DNA from: Alkalimonas sp.
GTDB lineage: Bacteria; Pseudomonadota; Gammaproteobacteria; Enterobacterales; Alteromonadaceae
Assembly: GCF_020831925.1 (NCBI RefSeq)
Contig: NZ_JAFIFQ010000021.1
Span: 1 to 57,628 of the forward strand
Length of the DNA: 57,628 nucleotides
Reading direction: 5' to 3'
Part shown: piece after piece, positions 16,312-24,847 of the stretch
Layout of the letters: every line of letters begins with the position of its first letter
Position numbering within the stretch: position 1 is the stretch's first letter
Made by a program: the position numbers and the translations under genes
Notes under the pieces: generated by a model
What the model was told of the DNA's origin: nothing
Seen by the model: only the letters and a program-made list of their open reading frames with translations
Database searches by the model: none

Positions 16312-17222
16312 GCTGCGCTCTCCTTTGGGTAGCGAACCCGGGCCATGGCATCGTGCGGATGCAAACTTTCCAGATGACAGACTTCGATGTTGAACTGTTG
16401 GTAATGGGGTCTAAGGCTGGCTTCCAGCCGCCGGGCGGCGTCTTCTACAAACATCAGATTGGCACCGTTTAAGCGGGCAAACTCCTGTTCGTCGGCCCGT
16501 TTAACAGCGGTTTGTACCGGGGTGGCCAGGCTGGCCTCTGCCATATTGATCAAGGGGCTGATGGCAAAGCTGGTTGCAAGGTCTGCCAACTTCACTTCAA
16601 TCTTTGCAAGACTGCGTTGGCTATGCGGTGTGGCATAACTACCGTGTTGCAGCAGCCAGGCGGCGACATCGGATTTTGGCAGCTGCTCGCCAGCAAAATC
16701 GGCCAGAAACTTTTGTTGCAGCAACTGGCGGCTGAGCGCCGCGGAGCAGGGGCAAGTCGAGGAGTACTGTACTTCAATGCCCAGGTTCAGGCTAAACCCT
16801 GTCGGTTTAAGGCTGGCGGTCAGGGTTACCGGGTAGCTGCGCCAACCGGCAAGGCCGGGGCTGAGCAGTGCCGGGCGCTTGCATAAGCGCTCGAAGGATA
16901 GCGCCAGTCTCACCTGATTGCTCTGGCAATCCTGATGGCTGTGCAACAGCTGCTCCAGCAGCAGCTTGAGGCTGGCCGGGCTACAGAGCTGTTGCCCGGC
17001 GTAATCGTGCAACAAGCGATACAGCCGCGACATATGAATACCGCGGGCATCTGACTGTGGCAAATTGATGCCAAGGCTGGCCTTAGCAGGCTGCAGGATG
17101 GCATCGCCGGCATCCGACAGTTGCAGTAACAGATCAATATGCTGCATACCCACTTCGTCGAGGGCGCAGCCCGGGTTTTGCAAGGCTTGGGTGGTGATAT
17201 CAGGCAGTTCGGCCTGGGGCAT
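16308..17222 (-). CDS. folE2: GTP cyclohydrolase FolE2 (type IB)
   Basis: The 304-residue enzyme makes 7,8-dihydroneopterin triphosphate from GTP, the first step of folate (and queuosine) synthesis. FolE2 accepts metals other than zinc and stands in for zinc-dependent FolE, and it is a classic Zur-regulated gene. Family motifs are GIHMSRLY (61-68), STCPCSAALSRQ with C157 and C159, and ATPHSQRS with H200. The ATG at 17222 has an AGGAG ribosome-binding site and lies 24 bp from a 37-bp palindromic operator shared with the divergent ZnuD-like receptor. It leads the operon folE2-dihydroorotase-(AbgT). Confidence 0.95.
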   Translation of the reverse strand: MPQAELPDITTQALQNPGCALDEVGMQHIDLLLQLSDAGDAILQPAKASLGINLPQSDARGIHMSRLYRLLHDYAGQQLCSPASLKLLLEQLLHSHQDCQSNQVRLALSFERLCKRPALLSPGLAGWRSYPVTLTASLKPTGFSLNLGIEVQYSSTCPCSAALSRQLLQQKFLADFAGEQLPKSDVAAWLLQHGSYATPHSQRSLAKIEVKLADLATSFAISPLINMAEASLATPVQTAVKRADEQEFARLNGANLMFVEDAARRLEASLRPHYQQFNIEVCHLESLHPHDAMARVRYPKESAA

Positions 17223-17246
17223 GGCGGTCTCCTACAAGAATTGAGT

Positions 17247-17283
17247 CGGCGATAAAATGTGATACTATCACATTTTATCGCCG
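17247..17283. promoter_or_regulatory. 37-bp perfect palindrome, Zur-type operator between folE2 and the receptor gene
   Basis: The left arm CGGCGATAAAATGTGATA (17247-17264), central C17265 and right arm (17266-17283) form an uninterrupted perfect palindrome of 18+1+18. The core ATGTGATACTATCACAT resembles the box at 13181-13199 and Zur sites. It sits 24 bp from the folE2 start and 93 bp from the receptor start, so one operator can control both. The length beyond the core may let two dimers bind, or may form a cruciform or RNA hairpin. Confidence 0.82.
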
Positions 17284-17376
17284 CTGCAGGCGGCTTTATC
17301 GCAGTTTCCTTGCGATGCAGCCTGGCTTGCTTTAGCATGCGGGCACTTTTTAAACCGTCGAATACGGAGCAATGTA

Positions 17377-19422
17377 ATGCTAAAACCAAGCATATTGACC
17401 ACAGCTGTGCTGCTGGCATTACCGCAAGGACTTTGGGCTGGTGAGCTGGTGCTGGACGATGATGCCCGGCTGGAACGCATCGAAGTGCGTGCCTCTGGTT
17501 TGCGGCGTGATGTGGTGGAGATGGCCGGGCCGGTGTCGGTGCTAAGCGGCGATGATCTGGTACGCCGTACCGAAGCCAGCATCGGCGAAACCCTCAAATT
17601 TGAGCCGGGTGTGCATGGCAATTATTTTGGCCCTGTTGCTTCCAGCCCTGTGATCCGCGGCCTGGATGGCCCCAGGGTGCAGGTGATCCACAATGGCATG
17701 AGCACCGGTGATGTGTCGCGTGAGGGGCCGGATCATACCATCACTGCTGATGCCATCACCGCGCAGCAAATCGAAGTATTGCGTGGCCCAGCCACCTTAT
17801 TGTATGGCAGTGGTGCTATCGGTGGGGTGATCAATGTGGTGGACAACCGTATTCCGCGTACTGCGCAGCCGCAGGCAGAAACGGTGCTGCAGGGCCGGTT
17901 GAATAGCGCGGCGGCCGAGCGCTCACTGGCCTTTGCCCATGACAGCGCAGCAGAGACGCTGGCTTTTCATGCCGATGGTTATTACCGCAAAGGCAATGAT
18001 TATCGGGTGCCAGAGTACCAGAGCGAGGATGGCTTTCGTAGCAAGCGGCTGGATAACTCCTGGTCGGATCATCAGGTGCTAAATCTTGGCAGCAGCAAAG
18101 TAGCGGATTGGGGCTTTGTTGGCATCAGCTATGGCTACATCAGCAGTGAGTATGGTCTGCCGGAAGGGCCGCAGGATCCACTGGATGACGATGAAGGCGA
18201 GTTGATTAAACTGAACCAGCAACGACTGGCTTTGGCGGCAGAGTACCAGCCTCAGCATGCCAGCTGGGAGCTGGTAACGGTCGATGTGGCCTTCACCGAC
18301 TACGATCATGCGGAATACGATGAAGGCGAAGCCGAAACCGAGTTTACCAGCAAGCAGTGGGAGCTGCGGTTGACCGGTACCTACTTGCTGGGTGATGGTT
18401 GGCGCGGCATTGTCGGTTATCACGGTACTAAGCGGGATTATGAAGCCCTTGGTGAAGAGGCCTTTACCCCCAATACCGATACCGACAGCCATGCATTATT
18501 CCTGTTGCAGGAAAAAAGCTTCGGCGATCTCAAGTTTGAGTTTGGCAGCCGCTATGAGCGTCTGACCCAAAAAGCCACCGCCGTAGAAGATGCTATTGGA
18601 GTGCGCGATATCCGCGATCCTTTTAACCTGTTCAGCTGGTCGGTGGGTGCTGTGTATCAATTGACCGGGCACCATCAGGTGACCGCCGCCTTTAGTCAGG
18701 CGCAGCGGGCCCCCGGCGCTAACGAGCTCTATGCCAATGGCATTCATGTCGGGACACGTTCTTACGAAATCGGCACTGCTTATCAGGTCAGTCACAGCGA
18801 CGGCCAGACCGAAATCCTCAGTGATGCTAGTCTGTCCAAAGCAGAGCGGGCCAACAATGTGGATCTTGGACTGCGTGGTCAGTTGGAGCAGGTCAGCTAT
18901 CAACTGAATCTGTTTTACAATCAGATTGATGATTTTGCCTATCTAAGCAATTTGGGTTTTGAAATTGCCGGCTTTGATGCTTATCAATACCGTCAGGACG
19001 ATGCCCGTTTGCATGGCGCCGAGGCCAGTGTGCGCTGGCAACTGGCACCGGATCACCAACTGAGCCTGATGGGCGATCTGGTGCGGGCCCGGTTAAAGGA
19101 TGGTGGCAATCTGCCGCGGATCCCACCCTTTAGGCTAGGCGCCGAGTACCAGTTCACCGCGGATCAGTGGACGGCTCAGCTTGGCGTGATGCATCATGGC
19201 CGCCAAAACAAGGTGGCTGATAATGAAACAGCGACCGATAGTTACACCTTGGTAGAAGCCGCGCTGAATTACCATTTCAGCTGGCAGCAATGGGAGCTGA
19301 TGGCTTTTGCCAAAGCGCAAAACCTGAGCAATCAGCTGGCCTTTGTGCACAGCTCCTTTATCAAAGAGGATGCACCTTTGGCTGGCCGTAATCTGACGGT
19401 TGGACTGCAGCTGCGTTTCTGA
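17377..19422 (+). CDS. znuD: ZnuD-like TonB-dependent zinc receptor
   Basis: The 681-residue receptor has a signal peptide (1-21), a plug domain (~30-160) with IRGLDGPRVQVIHNGMSTGDVS and LRGPATLLYGSGAIGGVINV, and a barrel ending in Arg-Phe. These plug sequences are typical of the ZnuD/COG1629 zinc-piracy receptors. Acid-rich loops occur at about residues 267-275 (DPLDDDEGE) and 308-323, in place of the His-rich loops of Neisseria ZnuD. The gene shares the 37-bp operator with folE2, consistent with induction under zinc starvation. The ligand is inferred from homology and operator. Confidence 0.88.
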   Translation: MLKPSILTTAVLLALPQGLWAGELVLDDDARLERIEVRASGLRRDVVEMAGPVSVLSGDDLVRRTEASIGETLKFEPGVHGNYFGPVASSPVIRGLDGPRVQVIHNGMSTGDVSREGPDHTITADAITAQQIEVLRGPATLLYGSGAIGGVINVVDNRIPRTAQPQAETVLQGRLNSAAAERSLAFAHDSAAETLAFHADGYYRKGNDYRVPEYQSEDGFRSKRLDNSWSDHQVLNLGSSKVADWGFVGISYGYISSEYGLPEGPQDPLDDDEGELIKLNQQRLALAAEYQPQHASWELVTVDVAFTDYDHAEYDEGEAETEFTSKQWELRLTGTYLLGDGWRGIVGYHGTKRDYEALGEEAFTPNTDTDSHALFLLQEKSFGDLKFEFGSRYERLTQKATAVEDAIGVRDIRDPFNLFSWSVGAVYQLTGHHQVTAAFSQAQRAPGANELYANGIHVGTRSYEIGTAYQVSHSDGQTEILSDASLSKAERANNVDLGLRGQLEQVSYQLNLFYNQIDDFAYLSNLGFEIAGFDAYQYRQDDARLHGAEASVRWQLAPDHQLSLMGDLVRARLKDGGNLPRIPPFRLGAEYQFTADQWTAQLGVMHHGRQNKVADNETATDSYTLVEAALNYHFSWQQWELMAFAKAQNLSNQLAFVHSSFIKEDAPLAGRNLTVGLQLRF

Positions 19423-19435
19423 TCTTTCTGCCGGG

Positions 19436-19469
19436 TTGCAGCCTGTGGTATAACAGCCTCAGGCTGCAA
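19436..19469 (+). terminator. Hairpin between the receptor and DUF599 genes
   Basis: TTGCAGCCTG (19436-19445) pairs perfectly with CAGGCTGCAA (19460-19469). There is no T-run, and it ends just before the DUF599 ribosome-binding site (AGGAG). It may protect the receptor mRNA 3' end or be part of the DUF599 leader. Confidence 0.4.
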
Positions 19470-19483
19470 AGATAGGAGCAGGT

Positions 19484-20161
19484 ATGGCAGGCTGGTTGGA
19501 TCTCATCGCAATTCTTTGGTTTATCGCCATCTGGGTTGGTTACACCCTGTACGCCAAGCGGCGGGCGAAAAGCGTCAGTTGTTTATCCTTTGAACTAAGG
19601 CGCAAGCGCAACGACTGGATGCAGCAGATGCTGAGCCGCGATAATAAAATGGCGGATGTCGGGCTTATCTCTACCCTGGAACGCAATGTTAGCTTTTTTG
19701 CTTCCAGCACCTTGCTGGTGCTGGCTGGCTTGTTAACGGCACTGGCCTCAGCCGATAAAATCAGCCTGGTGCTGCGCAATATACTGCCATGGAGCTCACA
19801 AGCTGAAGTGTCGTTGCAGCTTAAGCTGTTGTGTATAGCGCTGATGTATGTATTCGCTTTTTTTCAGTTTACCTGGTCGTTGCGTCAATACGGTTTTGGT
19901 GGCGTTTTGATAGGAGCGGCGCCGGATGGTCGCAGCATGGAAGAGGATGATCGCAAAGCCTATGCACTTCGCACCGCCAAAGTAATTGATCAGGCCGGTC
20001 ACTCTTTTAACTATGGACTGCGTGCCATGTATTTTTCATTGGCAGCGCTGGCTTGGTTTATCGATCCGGTATTCTTTATGATGGCCACTGTGGTGGTGAT
20101 GTTGATTATGAAGCAACGGGAGTTTCACTCCAAAGTGCTGCATGCCTTGCGGGATTGTTAA
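19484..20161 (+). CDS. DUF599 family inner-membrane protein
   Basis: A 225-residue membrane protein with helices near 5-23, 66-87, 110-130 and 185-210. The N-terminal LDLIAILWFIAIWVGYTLYA and the central RDNKMADVGLISTLERNVSFFASSTLL region (quoted here as RDNKMADVG and STLERNVSFFASS) are characteristic of DUF599. No function has been established for the family. The ATG at 19484 follows an AGGAGCAGG ribosome-binding site. It lies downstream of the ZnuD-like gene by 62 bp and could be partly co-transcribed, but it is widespread outside zinc clusters. Confidence 0.78.
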   Translation: MAGWLDLIAILWFIAIWVGYTLYAKRRAKSVSCLSFELRRKRNDWMQQMLSRDNKMADVGLISTLERNVSFFASSTLLVLAGLLTALASADKISLVLRNILPWSSQAEVSLQLKLLCIALMYVFAFFQFTWSLRQYGFGGVLIGAAPDGRSMEEDDRKAYALRTAKVIDQAGHSFNYGLRAMYFSLAALAWFIDPVFFMMATVVVMLIMKQREFHSKVLHALRDC

Positions 20162-20167
20162 GTGGTA

Positions 20168-20197
20168 TGCTGAAACGGCATCAAAGCCGTTTCAGCA
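20168..20197. terminator. Hairpin terminator between convergent DUF599 and dolP genes
   Basis: TGCTGAAACGGC (20168-20179) and GCCGTTTCAGCA (20186-20197) form a perfect 12-bp stem with a 6-nt loop. TTTTA follows after an AAGACGTG spacer on the plus strand. It probably ends the DUF599 transcript and may block the opposing one. Confidence 0.6.
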
Positions 20198-20207
20198 AAG
20201 ACGTGTT

Positions 20208-20774
20208 TTATTGCAACTCAAACGCCCGTACCACTCGATTGACACCATCAACATGGCGGGCTATTTCGACAGCCTTGTCGGCTTCATCCGGCGTGACCAA
20301 CCCCATCAGAAACACTTCGCCGTCTTCGGTGACCACCTTGATATTCAGGCCGCTGATATCGCTGTCGGATAAAAACAGGGTTTTGACCCGGGTACTGATC
20401 CAGCTGTCACGGCTGCGGGTAGATAAAGAAATGGTGTTGCCGACCCGGATTTGATTGTGCACATCACGCACACTCTGCAAATCCCGGGCGATTTGGCCGG
20501 CCCGTTGCCGAACCTGCTCGGTTTCCACCTGGCCAGTTAGCAGCACCACACCATTGTAACTAACGACATTGATGCGGCCTTGCTTGTTTAAATCTTCATC
20601 GGCAAACAGCTGACGGGCCCGCATGGCGATACCGGTATCGTCAATCTGGCTGCCCAGGGTACGTCTGTCCTGCGCTGCCACAACGGCCGCACCACCGCCA
20701 GCCACCACGGCTGCCGCACAGCCTTGCAACAGACCTAACGTCAATAACAACACCCAGACACGGTTTTGGCTCAT
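20208..20774 (-). CDS. dolP: BON-domain outer-membrane lipoprotein DolP
   Basis: The 188-residue protein has a lipobox (LLQGC, Cys19) and two BON domains (~45-115 and ~125-186). DolP (formerly YraP) sits at the inner leaflet of the outer membrane, supports envelope integrity and influences the BAM complex and septal amidase activation. In enterobacteria the order diaA-dolP follows lpoA-yraN, and exactly this order is found here. The start overlaps the diaA stop by 4 bp, so it is translationally coupled. Confidence 0.92.
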   Translation of the reverse strand: MSQNRVWVLLLTLGLLQGCAAAVVAGGGAAVVAAQDRRTLGSQIDDTGIAMRARQLFADEDLNKQGRINVVSYNGVVLLTGQVETEQVRQRAGQIARDLQSVRDVHNQIRVGNTISLSTRSRDSWISTRVKTLFLSDSDISGLNIKVVTEDGEVFLMGLVTPDEADKAVEIARHVDGVNRVVRAFELQ

Positions 20775-21358
20775 AACTCCCCCTGTTGTGGGAAAAGGTT
20801 TAGTTCAATCAGTTCGCAAACACAGTGCAGTAAAAAGGCATAGCACTCAAATACTCTGGCATGGCGATGCGCCGGAACTCTCAGCTCGGTATCCTGTGCA
20901 TTCAACAGGCCGGACAGTTCATCGGCACCTTCGACGGTCAAGGCGACCACGCTCATATCACAGGTCAGTGCTGCTTCGACCGCTTTGATCAGGCTTTGTT
21001 CGTTGCCACCTAAAGAAATAACCAACAAGATATCACCTTTTTGGCCGAGCGCTTTCACTTGACGGGCGTAGTAGTCGTTGTTTCTGGCCTGGCTGGTGTG
21101 CAGGGCAGCATGATCCTGATGCAATGCCATAGCTGGCAGGCAAGGCCGCTCGGTTTCGTATTGATCCAGCAACAACTGAGCAAAATGCTGTGCCAGACTT
21201 GCGCTGGCACCATCACCACAGCACATCACCTTGCCGCCTTCAATTAAGCTGCTGACAATGCGAAAAGCCGCCTGTTCAATCGGCCCGGCCAGGGCTTCAC
21301 TGGTGGCAATCATGGTCTGAATGTTTTCGCTAAAAAGCTGGCGAATTTTATCTTGCAT
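20771..21358 (-). CDS. diaA: DnaA-initiator-associating SIS protein DiaA
   Basis: A 195-residue SIS-domain protein. The phosphosugar-binding-like stretches CCGDGASASLAQHF and LLVISLGGNEQSLIKAV mark the fold. DiaA forms a tetramer that binds several DnaA molecules and stimulates initiation at oriC. Confusion with GmhA (sedoheptulose-7-phosphate isomerase) is possible because the fold is shared, but the position between yraN and dolP fits DiaA. The gene is 18 bp after yraN on the minus strand. Confidence 0.92.
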   Translation of the reverse strand: MQDKIRQLFSENIQTMIATSEALAGPIEQAAFRIVSSLIEGGKVMCCGDGASASLAQHFAQLLLDQYETERPCLPAMALHQDHAALHTSQARNNDYYARQVKALGQKGDILLVISLGGNEQSLIKAVEAALTCDMSVVALTVEGADELSGLLNAQDTELRVPAHRHARVFECYAFLLHCVCELIELNLFPQQGEL

Positions 21359-21376
21359 GCTAATTCCTGTATTGGC

Positions 21377-21727
21377 CTAACTCGCCACGATAGCGTTTTG
21401 GATCCAGTTAAACTGGTAAGGCTCAGAGCCACTGATGGTGAGTACATCAAAGCGGCAAGGACCCTGATGCCGGCTGCGCTGCAAATACAGCTGGGCTGTA
21501 CGCAGCAATTTCTGCTGTTGACGGAAGCTTATAGCGGCACTAGCACCACCATAAGCCTCAGAGGAACGGTACTTCACTTCGACAAATATCAATTTATCCT
21601 GTAGGCGCATTACCAGATCCAGTTCGCCCAGCTTGGTAGTAAAATTGCGTGCTACAGTTTTCAGCCCCTGTTGCTGCAGGTACTGCTCTGCCAGCTGCTC
21701 GTAAACGATGCCAAGCGTATTGGCCAT
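21377..21727 (-). CDS. yraN: UPF0102 / YraN family putative endonuclease-fold protein
   Basis: The 116-residue protein has the restriction-endonuclease-like core of YraN: GELDLVMRLQDKLIFVEVKYR, here seen as GELDLVM...LIFVEVKYR, with the D and ExK residues of a PD-(D/E)xK nuclease. Its function is not established. The gene begins one base after the lpoA stop codon and is followed by diaA, the standard neighbourhood. Confidence 0.92.
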   Translation of the reverse strand: MANTLGIVYEQLAEQYLQQQGLKTVARNFTTKLGELDLVMRLQDKLIFVEVKYRSSEAYGGASAAISFRQQQKLLRTAQLYLQRSRHQGPCRFDVLTISGSEPYQFNWIQNAIVAS

Positions 21728-21728
21728 C

Positions 21729-23567
21729 TCAGGGCTCCCGGATACGTTGCAGAGCCGTTTGACTGTAGCGGGCCCAATCCAGTTGACGGCGGATGTTGCG
21801 CTCGGGGGTTAAGCTTAACTCACCGGTGAGCCCTTGATGCCGTAAGGCCGGCAGCTGTTGTTGCTGCCGTAGCTTGGGAATAAGTTGCAGCGCATCGTAG
21901 CCCATAGCAAACAAGCGTTGCAGGCTTTCATCCTGCTCCGGGAAGAGTTGATCAAACTCGGCTCGCAACTGCTGGCTTTGTTGCACGGTTAACATCCAGG
22001 GCATTTCGGTGAAGGTGAGTCCTGCCAGATCGCGATGATCGGTGCGGTCGGCCTGGATGCTGTGACTACGTGAGCTGGCATAGACCGGCAGGCTGGGGGC
22101 GGTGGAGCTGACAGAAACATCAAGAAAGGGTTTTAACAACCGTGTCTGAGTTGGATCAGCTATCAGGTACACGGCATCAATGTCACGCCGGCTATGAGGC
22201 TCTGACTCGACTTCACCCGGGATCAACTGACTGATTTGGCGAACCCGTTGCCGGCTGGCTTCCAGCTCCAGCAGGCGGGCAATCATTGGCTCCAGCTCAT
22301 CACGGCCCGCAAATCCATAGAGTTCAGGAGCCTGGTGACCATAAGCGCGCCACTCACGACTAAAATGCTGGGCCAGCCGTTCGCTGCTGGTATTCTGAGC
22401 ATGGATCACCACAGGCCGGCGATAGTCCCGGCGCTGAAATAAGGCGGCTAACTGACTGGCTTCATCTTCTAAACTCAGGCTAAAGAAATACTGGTCACGG
22501 TCTGGCTCCGCCGGTAGGCCGCTCTGATTTAAAAACAGGGTGGGCCAGGGCCAGTCACCATGCTGGCGGATTGCATCGACCTGGCTGCGCTGCAAAGGCC
22601 CAATCACAAACTCAATGTTCAGCGCCTGCAATTCTTGTTGAATCACCTCTGGTTGCTGCAGGCTGTCGATAAAAAACAGTTCCGTATCTGGCTGGTTCAC
22701 TGCTGCAGCTAAGATGCCATTTTGAATGGCCTGAGCATGAGGCCGAAGCTGACCATGGATCGGTAACAGCACCGCAATGCGTTTGGGTTGAAATGGCGTG
22801 AGCTCTGCCAGCGCCATGATCGTGGCTGGTAACTCGTCCAGCAGCGGCATCTGTGGATAATTGCGCTGCCATTGTTGCAAAGCACTTTGCATTGCTTCGG
22901 GCCGCCCTAACTGCTGACGTATGGTGTTGTTTAGCTGTAACCAGGCCAGGGTACGGGCACCGGCATTGTGCCGTAATTGTTCCAGCTCAGTGTTATCCAG
23001 TTGGATCAGCTGCTGCCATAGCTGTTGCCAGCTGTCATCTTCGGCTCGTTGCAAGGCCGTTAGTTCGTCCCACTGCAACCACCAATAGGCAGCTTTCGCT
23101 GGTTGCTGCAGTTGTTGAAATAAACGGGCAGCACTCAGGCTAAAGGCCAGTCGTGCGCTGGCTGCCAGTTCAGTTGGTCGACTTTGCTCAATTTTTTGCA
23201 AAGCCAAAGGGTATTGCTGCAGTTGTCGACGAGCTTCCAGTTCAATAGCCGGCAAGCGAGCCTGTAACCAGGGTTCTTGCAAGCTGCTGAGTTCTTGTAC
23301 GATGGCTAAAGCCAGTCGTGGATTGGCTTCAGTTAAAGCGGCATTAGCCGCAGCAACGAATAGTTCTTGCTGTTGACGACCTTGCTGGCGGGATGCCCGC
23401 TGCAACAACTGTTCAGCTGTATAAGCCGGCTGCTCGCTTACGACTTCCTCACGAACCTCAGGCTCCCGCTCCGGTTGGGAGATCACGGTGCTCGGTTGTT
23501 GCGCACACCCTATCAGCAGGCCTGTCAGAAGCACTGCCAATAGCCATGGTTTTTGTTTGCTGCTCAT
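21729..23567 (-). CDS. lpoA: Penicillin-binding protein activator LpoA, lipoprotein
   Basis: From the ATG at 23567 the product is 612 residues with a lipoprotein signal (positively charged MSSKQKPW, lipobox LLIGC, Cys21). An N-terminal TPR-like helical region (~50-240) is followed by a periplasmic-binding-protein-like domain (~250-600; KRIAVLLPIHGQLRPHAQA). LpoA is anchored in the outer membrane and activates PBP1A across the periplasm. An alternative ATG at 23585 would add six residues (MVLGIA) before the charged region. It is divergent from rsmI, as in E. coli. Confidence 0.92.
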   Translation of the reverse strand: MSSKQKPWLLAVLLTGLLIGCAQQPSTVISQPEREPEVREEVVSEQPAYTAEQLLQRASRQQGRQQQELFVAAANAALTEANPRLALAIVQELSSLQEPWLQARLPAIELEARRQLQQYPLALQKIEQSRPTELAASARLAFSLSAARLFQQLQQPAKAAYWWLQWDELTALQRAEDDSWQQLWQQLIQLDNTELEQLRHNAGARTLAWLQLNNTIRQQLGRPEAMQSALQQWQRNYPQMPLLDELPATIMALAELTPFQPKRIAVLLPIHGQLRPHAQAIQNGILAAAVNQPDTELFFIDSLQQPEVIQQELQALNIEFVIGPLQRSQVDAIRQHGDWPWPTLFLNQSGLPAEPDRDQYFFSLSLEDEASQLAALFQRRDYRRPVVIHAQNTSSERLAQHFSREWRAYGHQAPELYGFAGRDELEPMIARLLELEASRQRVRQISQLIPGEVESEPHSRRDIDAVYLIADPTQTRLLKPFLDVSVSSTAPSLPVYASSRSHSIQADRTDHRDLAGLTFTEMPWMLTVQQSQQLRAEFDQLFPEQDESLQRLFAMGYDALQLIPKLRQQQQLPALRHQGLTGELSLTPERNIRRQLDWARYSQTALQRIREP

Positions 23568-23645
23568 CGCAATGCCCAGTACCATAGTCCATAATTGGCA
23601 CTATCTTACTGAGTCCCACTCAGAAGCTCAAACAAAAGCGAACCC

Positions 23646-24491
23646 ATGACTACGCAAAGCGGACAACTTTATATCGTCGCCACCCCAATCGGCAATCTGG
23701 CGGACATCAGCCAACGGGCACTGGATATACTTTCAACAGTCGACTGGATTGCAGCCGAAGATACCCGCCACTCCTCCCGGTTGCTGCAGCATTATGGTAT
23801 TCAAAGCAAAATGCTGGCGCTGCACGATCACAACGAAAAACAGCGAGCAGCTTCTTTACTGGAAAAGTTAAAGCAAGGGCAAAGTATCGCACTGATTTCC
23901 GATGCCGGTACCCCATTGATCAGCGATCCAGGTTATAGCCTGGTGCGTTACTGCCAACAGGAAGGTGTGCAGGTGGTGCCCGTGCCGGGTGCATGCGCAT
24001 TGATTGCTGCTTTATCGGCTGCAGGCCTGCCGACCGACCAATTCTTATTCATTGGTTTTTTGGCTGCCAAACAGCAACAACGGTTGAATCAGCTGCAGGC
24101 TATTCCTGCCGGGGTGGGGACTCTGGTGTGTTATGAAACGGCGCGGCGGATACAGGATACTTTGCAGGATGTACAGCAAGTCTTTGGTGCAGAACGTGAA
24201 CTGGTGCTGGCCAAGGAGCTGACCAAAACCTTCGAGCACTTTGCCCGCGGTACGGCCAGCGAGATCCTGCAGTGGCTGCAGGACGATCCCAAGCGTTGCC
24301 AGGGTGAAATGGTGCTGATGATAGCGCCGGTGGCTAAAACCGAAAGCGATATCAGCGATACCGCCCTGCATACCCTGCAGCTGCTGATGGCAGAATTACC
24401 GTTGAAAAAAGCCGCCGCCCTGACGGCTGAGATCCACGGCCTGAAGAAAAATGCGTTGTACCAGCATGGCCTGAGTTTGCAGCAGAAATAG
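23646..24491 (+). CDS. rsmI: 16S rRNA (cytidine1402-2'-O)-methyltransferase RsmI
   Basis: The 281-residue SAM-dependent tetrapyrrole-methylase-fold enzyme carries the opening motif IVATPIGNLADIS, AEDTRHS, the LISDAGTPLISDPGY loop and VPVPGACALIAALSAAG. It methylates the 2'-OH of C1402 in the ribosomal decoding centre together with RsmH, which is encoded in this window at 26341. Its position next to lpoA is conserved. No clear terminator follows before the parDE promoter. Confidence 0.95.
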   Translation: MTTQSGQLYIVATPIGNLADISQRALDILSTVDWIAAEDTRHSSRLLQHYGIQSKMLALHDHNEKQRAASLLEKLKQGQSIALISDAGTPLISDPGYSLVRYCQQEGVQVVPVPGACALIAALSAAGLPTDQFLFIGFLAAKQQQRLNQLQAIPAGVGTLVCYETARRIQDTLQDVQQVFGAERELVLAKELTKTFEHFARGTASEILQWLQDDPKRCQGEMVLMIAPVAKTESDISDTALHTLQLLMAELPLKKAAALTAEIHGLKKNALYQHGLSLQQK

Positions 24492-24525
24492 GGAATTGTT
24501 CGTTCATGGCGCAATCGTGAGCGTG

Positions 24526-24565
24526 TTAGCATTCTAGTGGGAATGTAGTATGATAATATCATACT
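24526..24565 (+). promoter_or_regulatory. parDE promoter with palindromic operator
   Basis: TTAGCA (24526-24531) and TATGAT (24549-24554) are 17 bp apart. The -10 lies inside the perfect 9+1+9 palindrome AGTATGATAATATCATACT (24547-24565), which should be the autorepression site for the ParD antitoxin. Confidence 0.7.
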
Positions 24566-24589
24566 TTCGTTGTGTTAGGAGCACCGGCT

Positions 24590-24847
24590 ATGAGCATGCA
24601 CCGGAAAACCATCACGTTGACTGAACAGCAAGACGACTGGGTGAAAAGCCAAATTGAAAGCGGTCACTTTGGCAATGATAGTGAGTATATCCGCGATCTT
24701 ATCCGAAGGGATCAACAGGCTAAAGAGCGTCTTTCGATGCTGAGGCAGGCCCTTGCTGAGGGTGAGTCCAGCGGCAAACCCAAACCACTTGACCTTGCTG
24801 CCATCAAAGCCGCTGGCCGTCAGCGAATGCAAACGGAAAGTTCGTGA
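24590..24847 (+). CDS. parD: ParD-type antitoxin (ribbon-helix-helix)
   Basis: The 85-residue protein begins at the ATG at 24590, eight bases after AGGAG. The N-terminus KTITLTEQQDDWVKSQIESG with the following YIRDLIRRDQQ is the standard ParD DNA-binding ribbon-helix-helix; the charged C-terminal tail (GKPKPLDLAAIKAAGRQRM) wraps the toxin. It overlaps the toxin start by 4 bp. It represses its own promoter through the palindrome at 24547. The pair interrupts the usual rsmI-rnpB neighbourhood. Confidence 0.93.
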   Translation: MSMHRKTITLTEQQDDWVKSQIESGHFGNDSEYIRDLIRRDQQAKERLSMLRQALAEGESSGKPKPLDLAAIKAAGRQRMQTESS

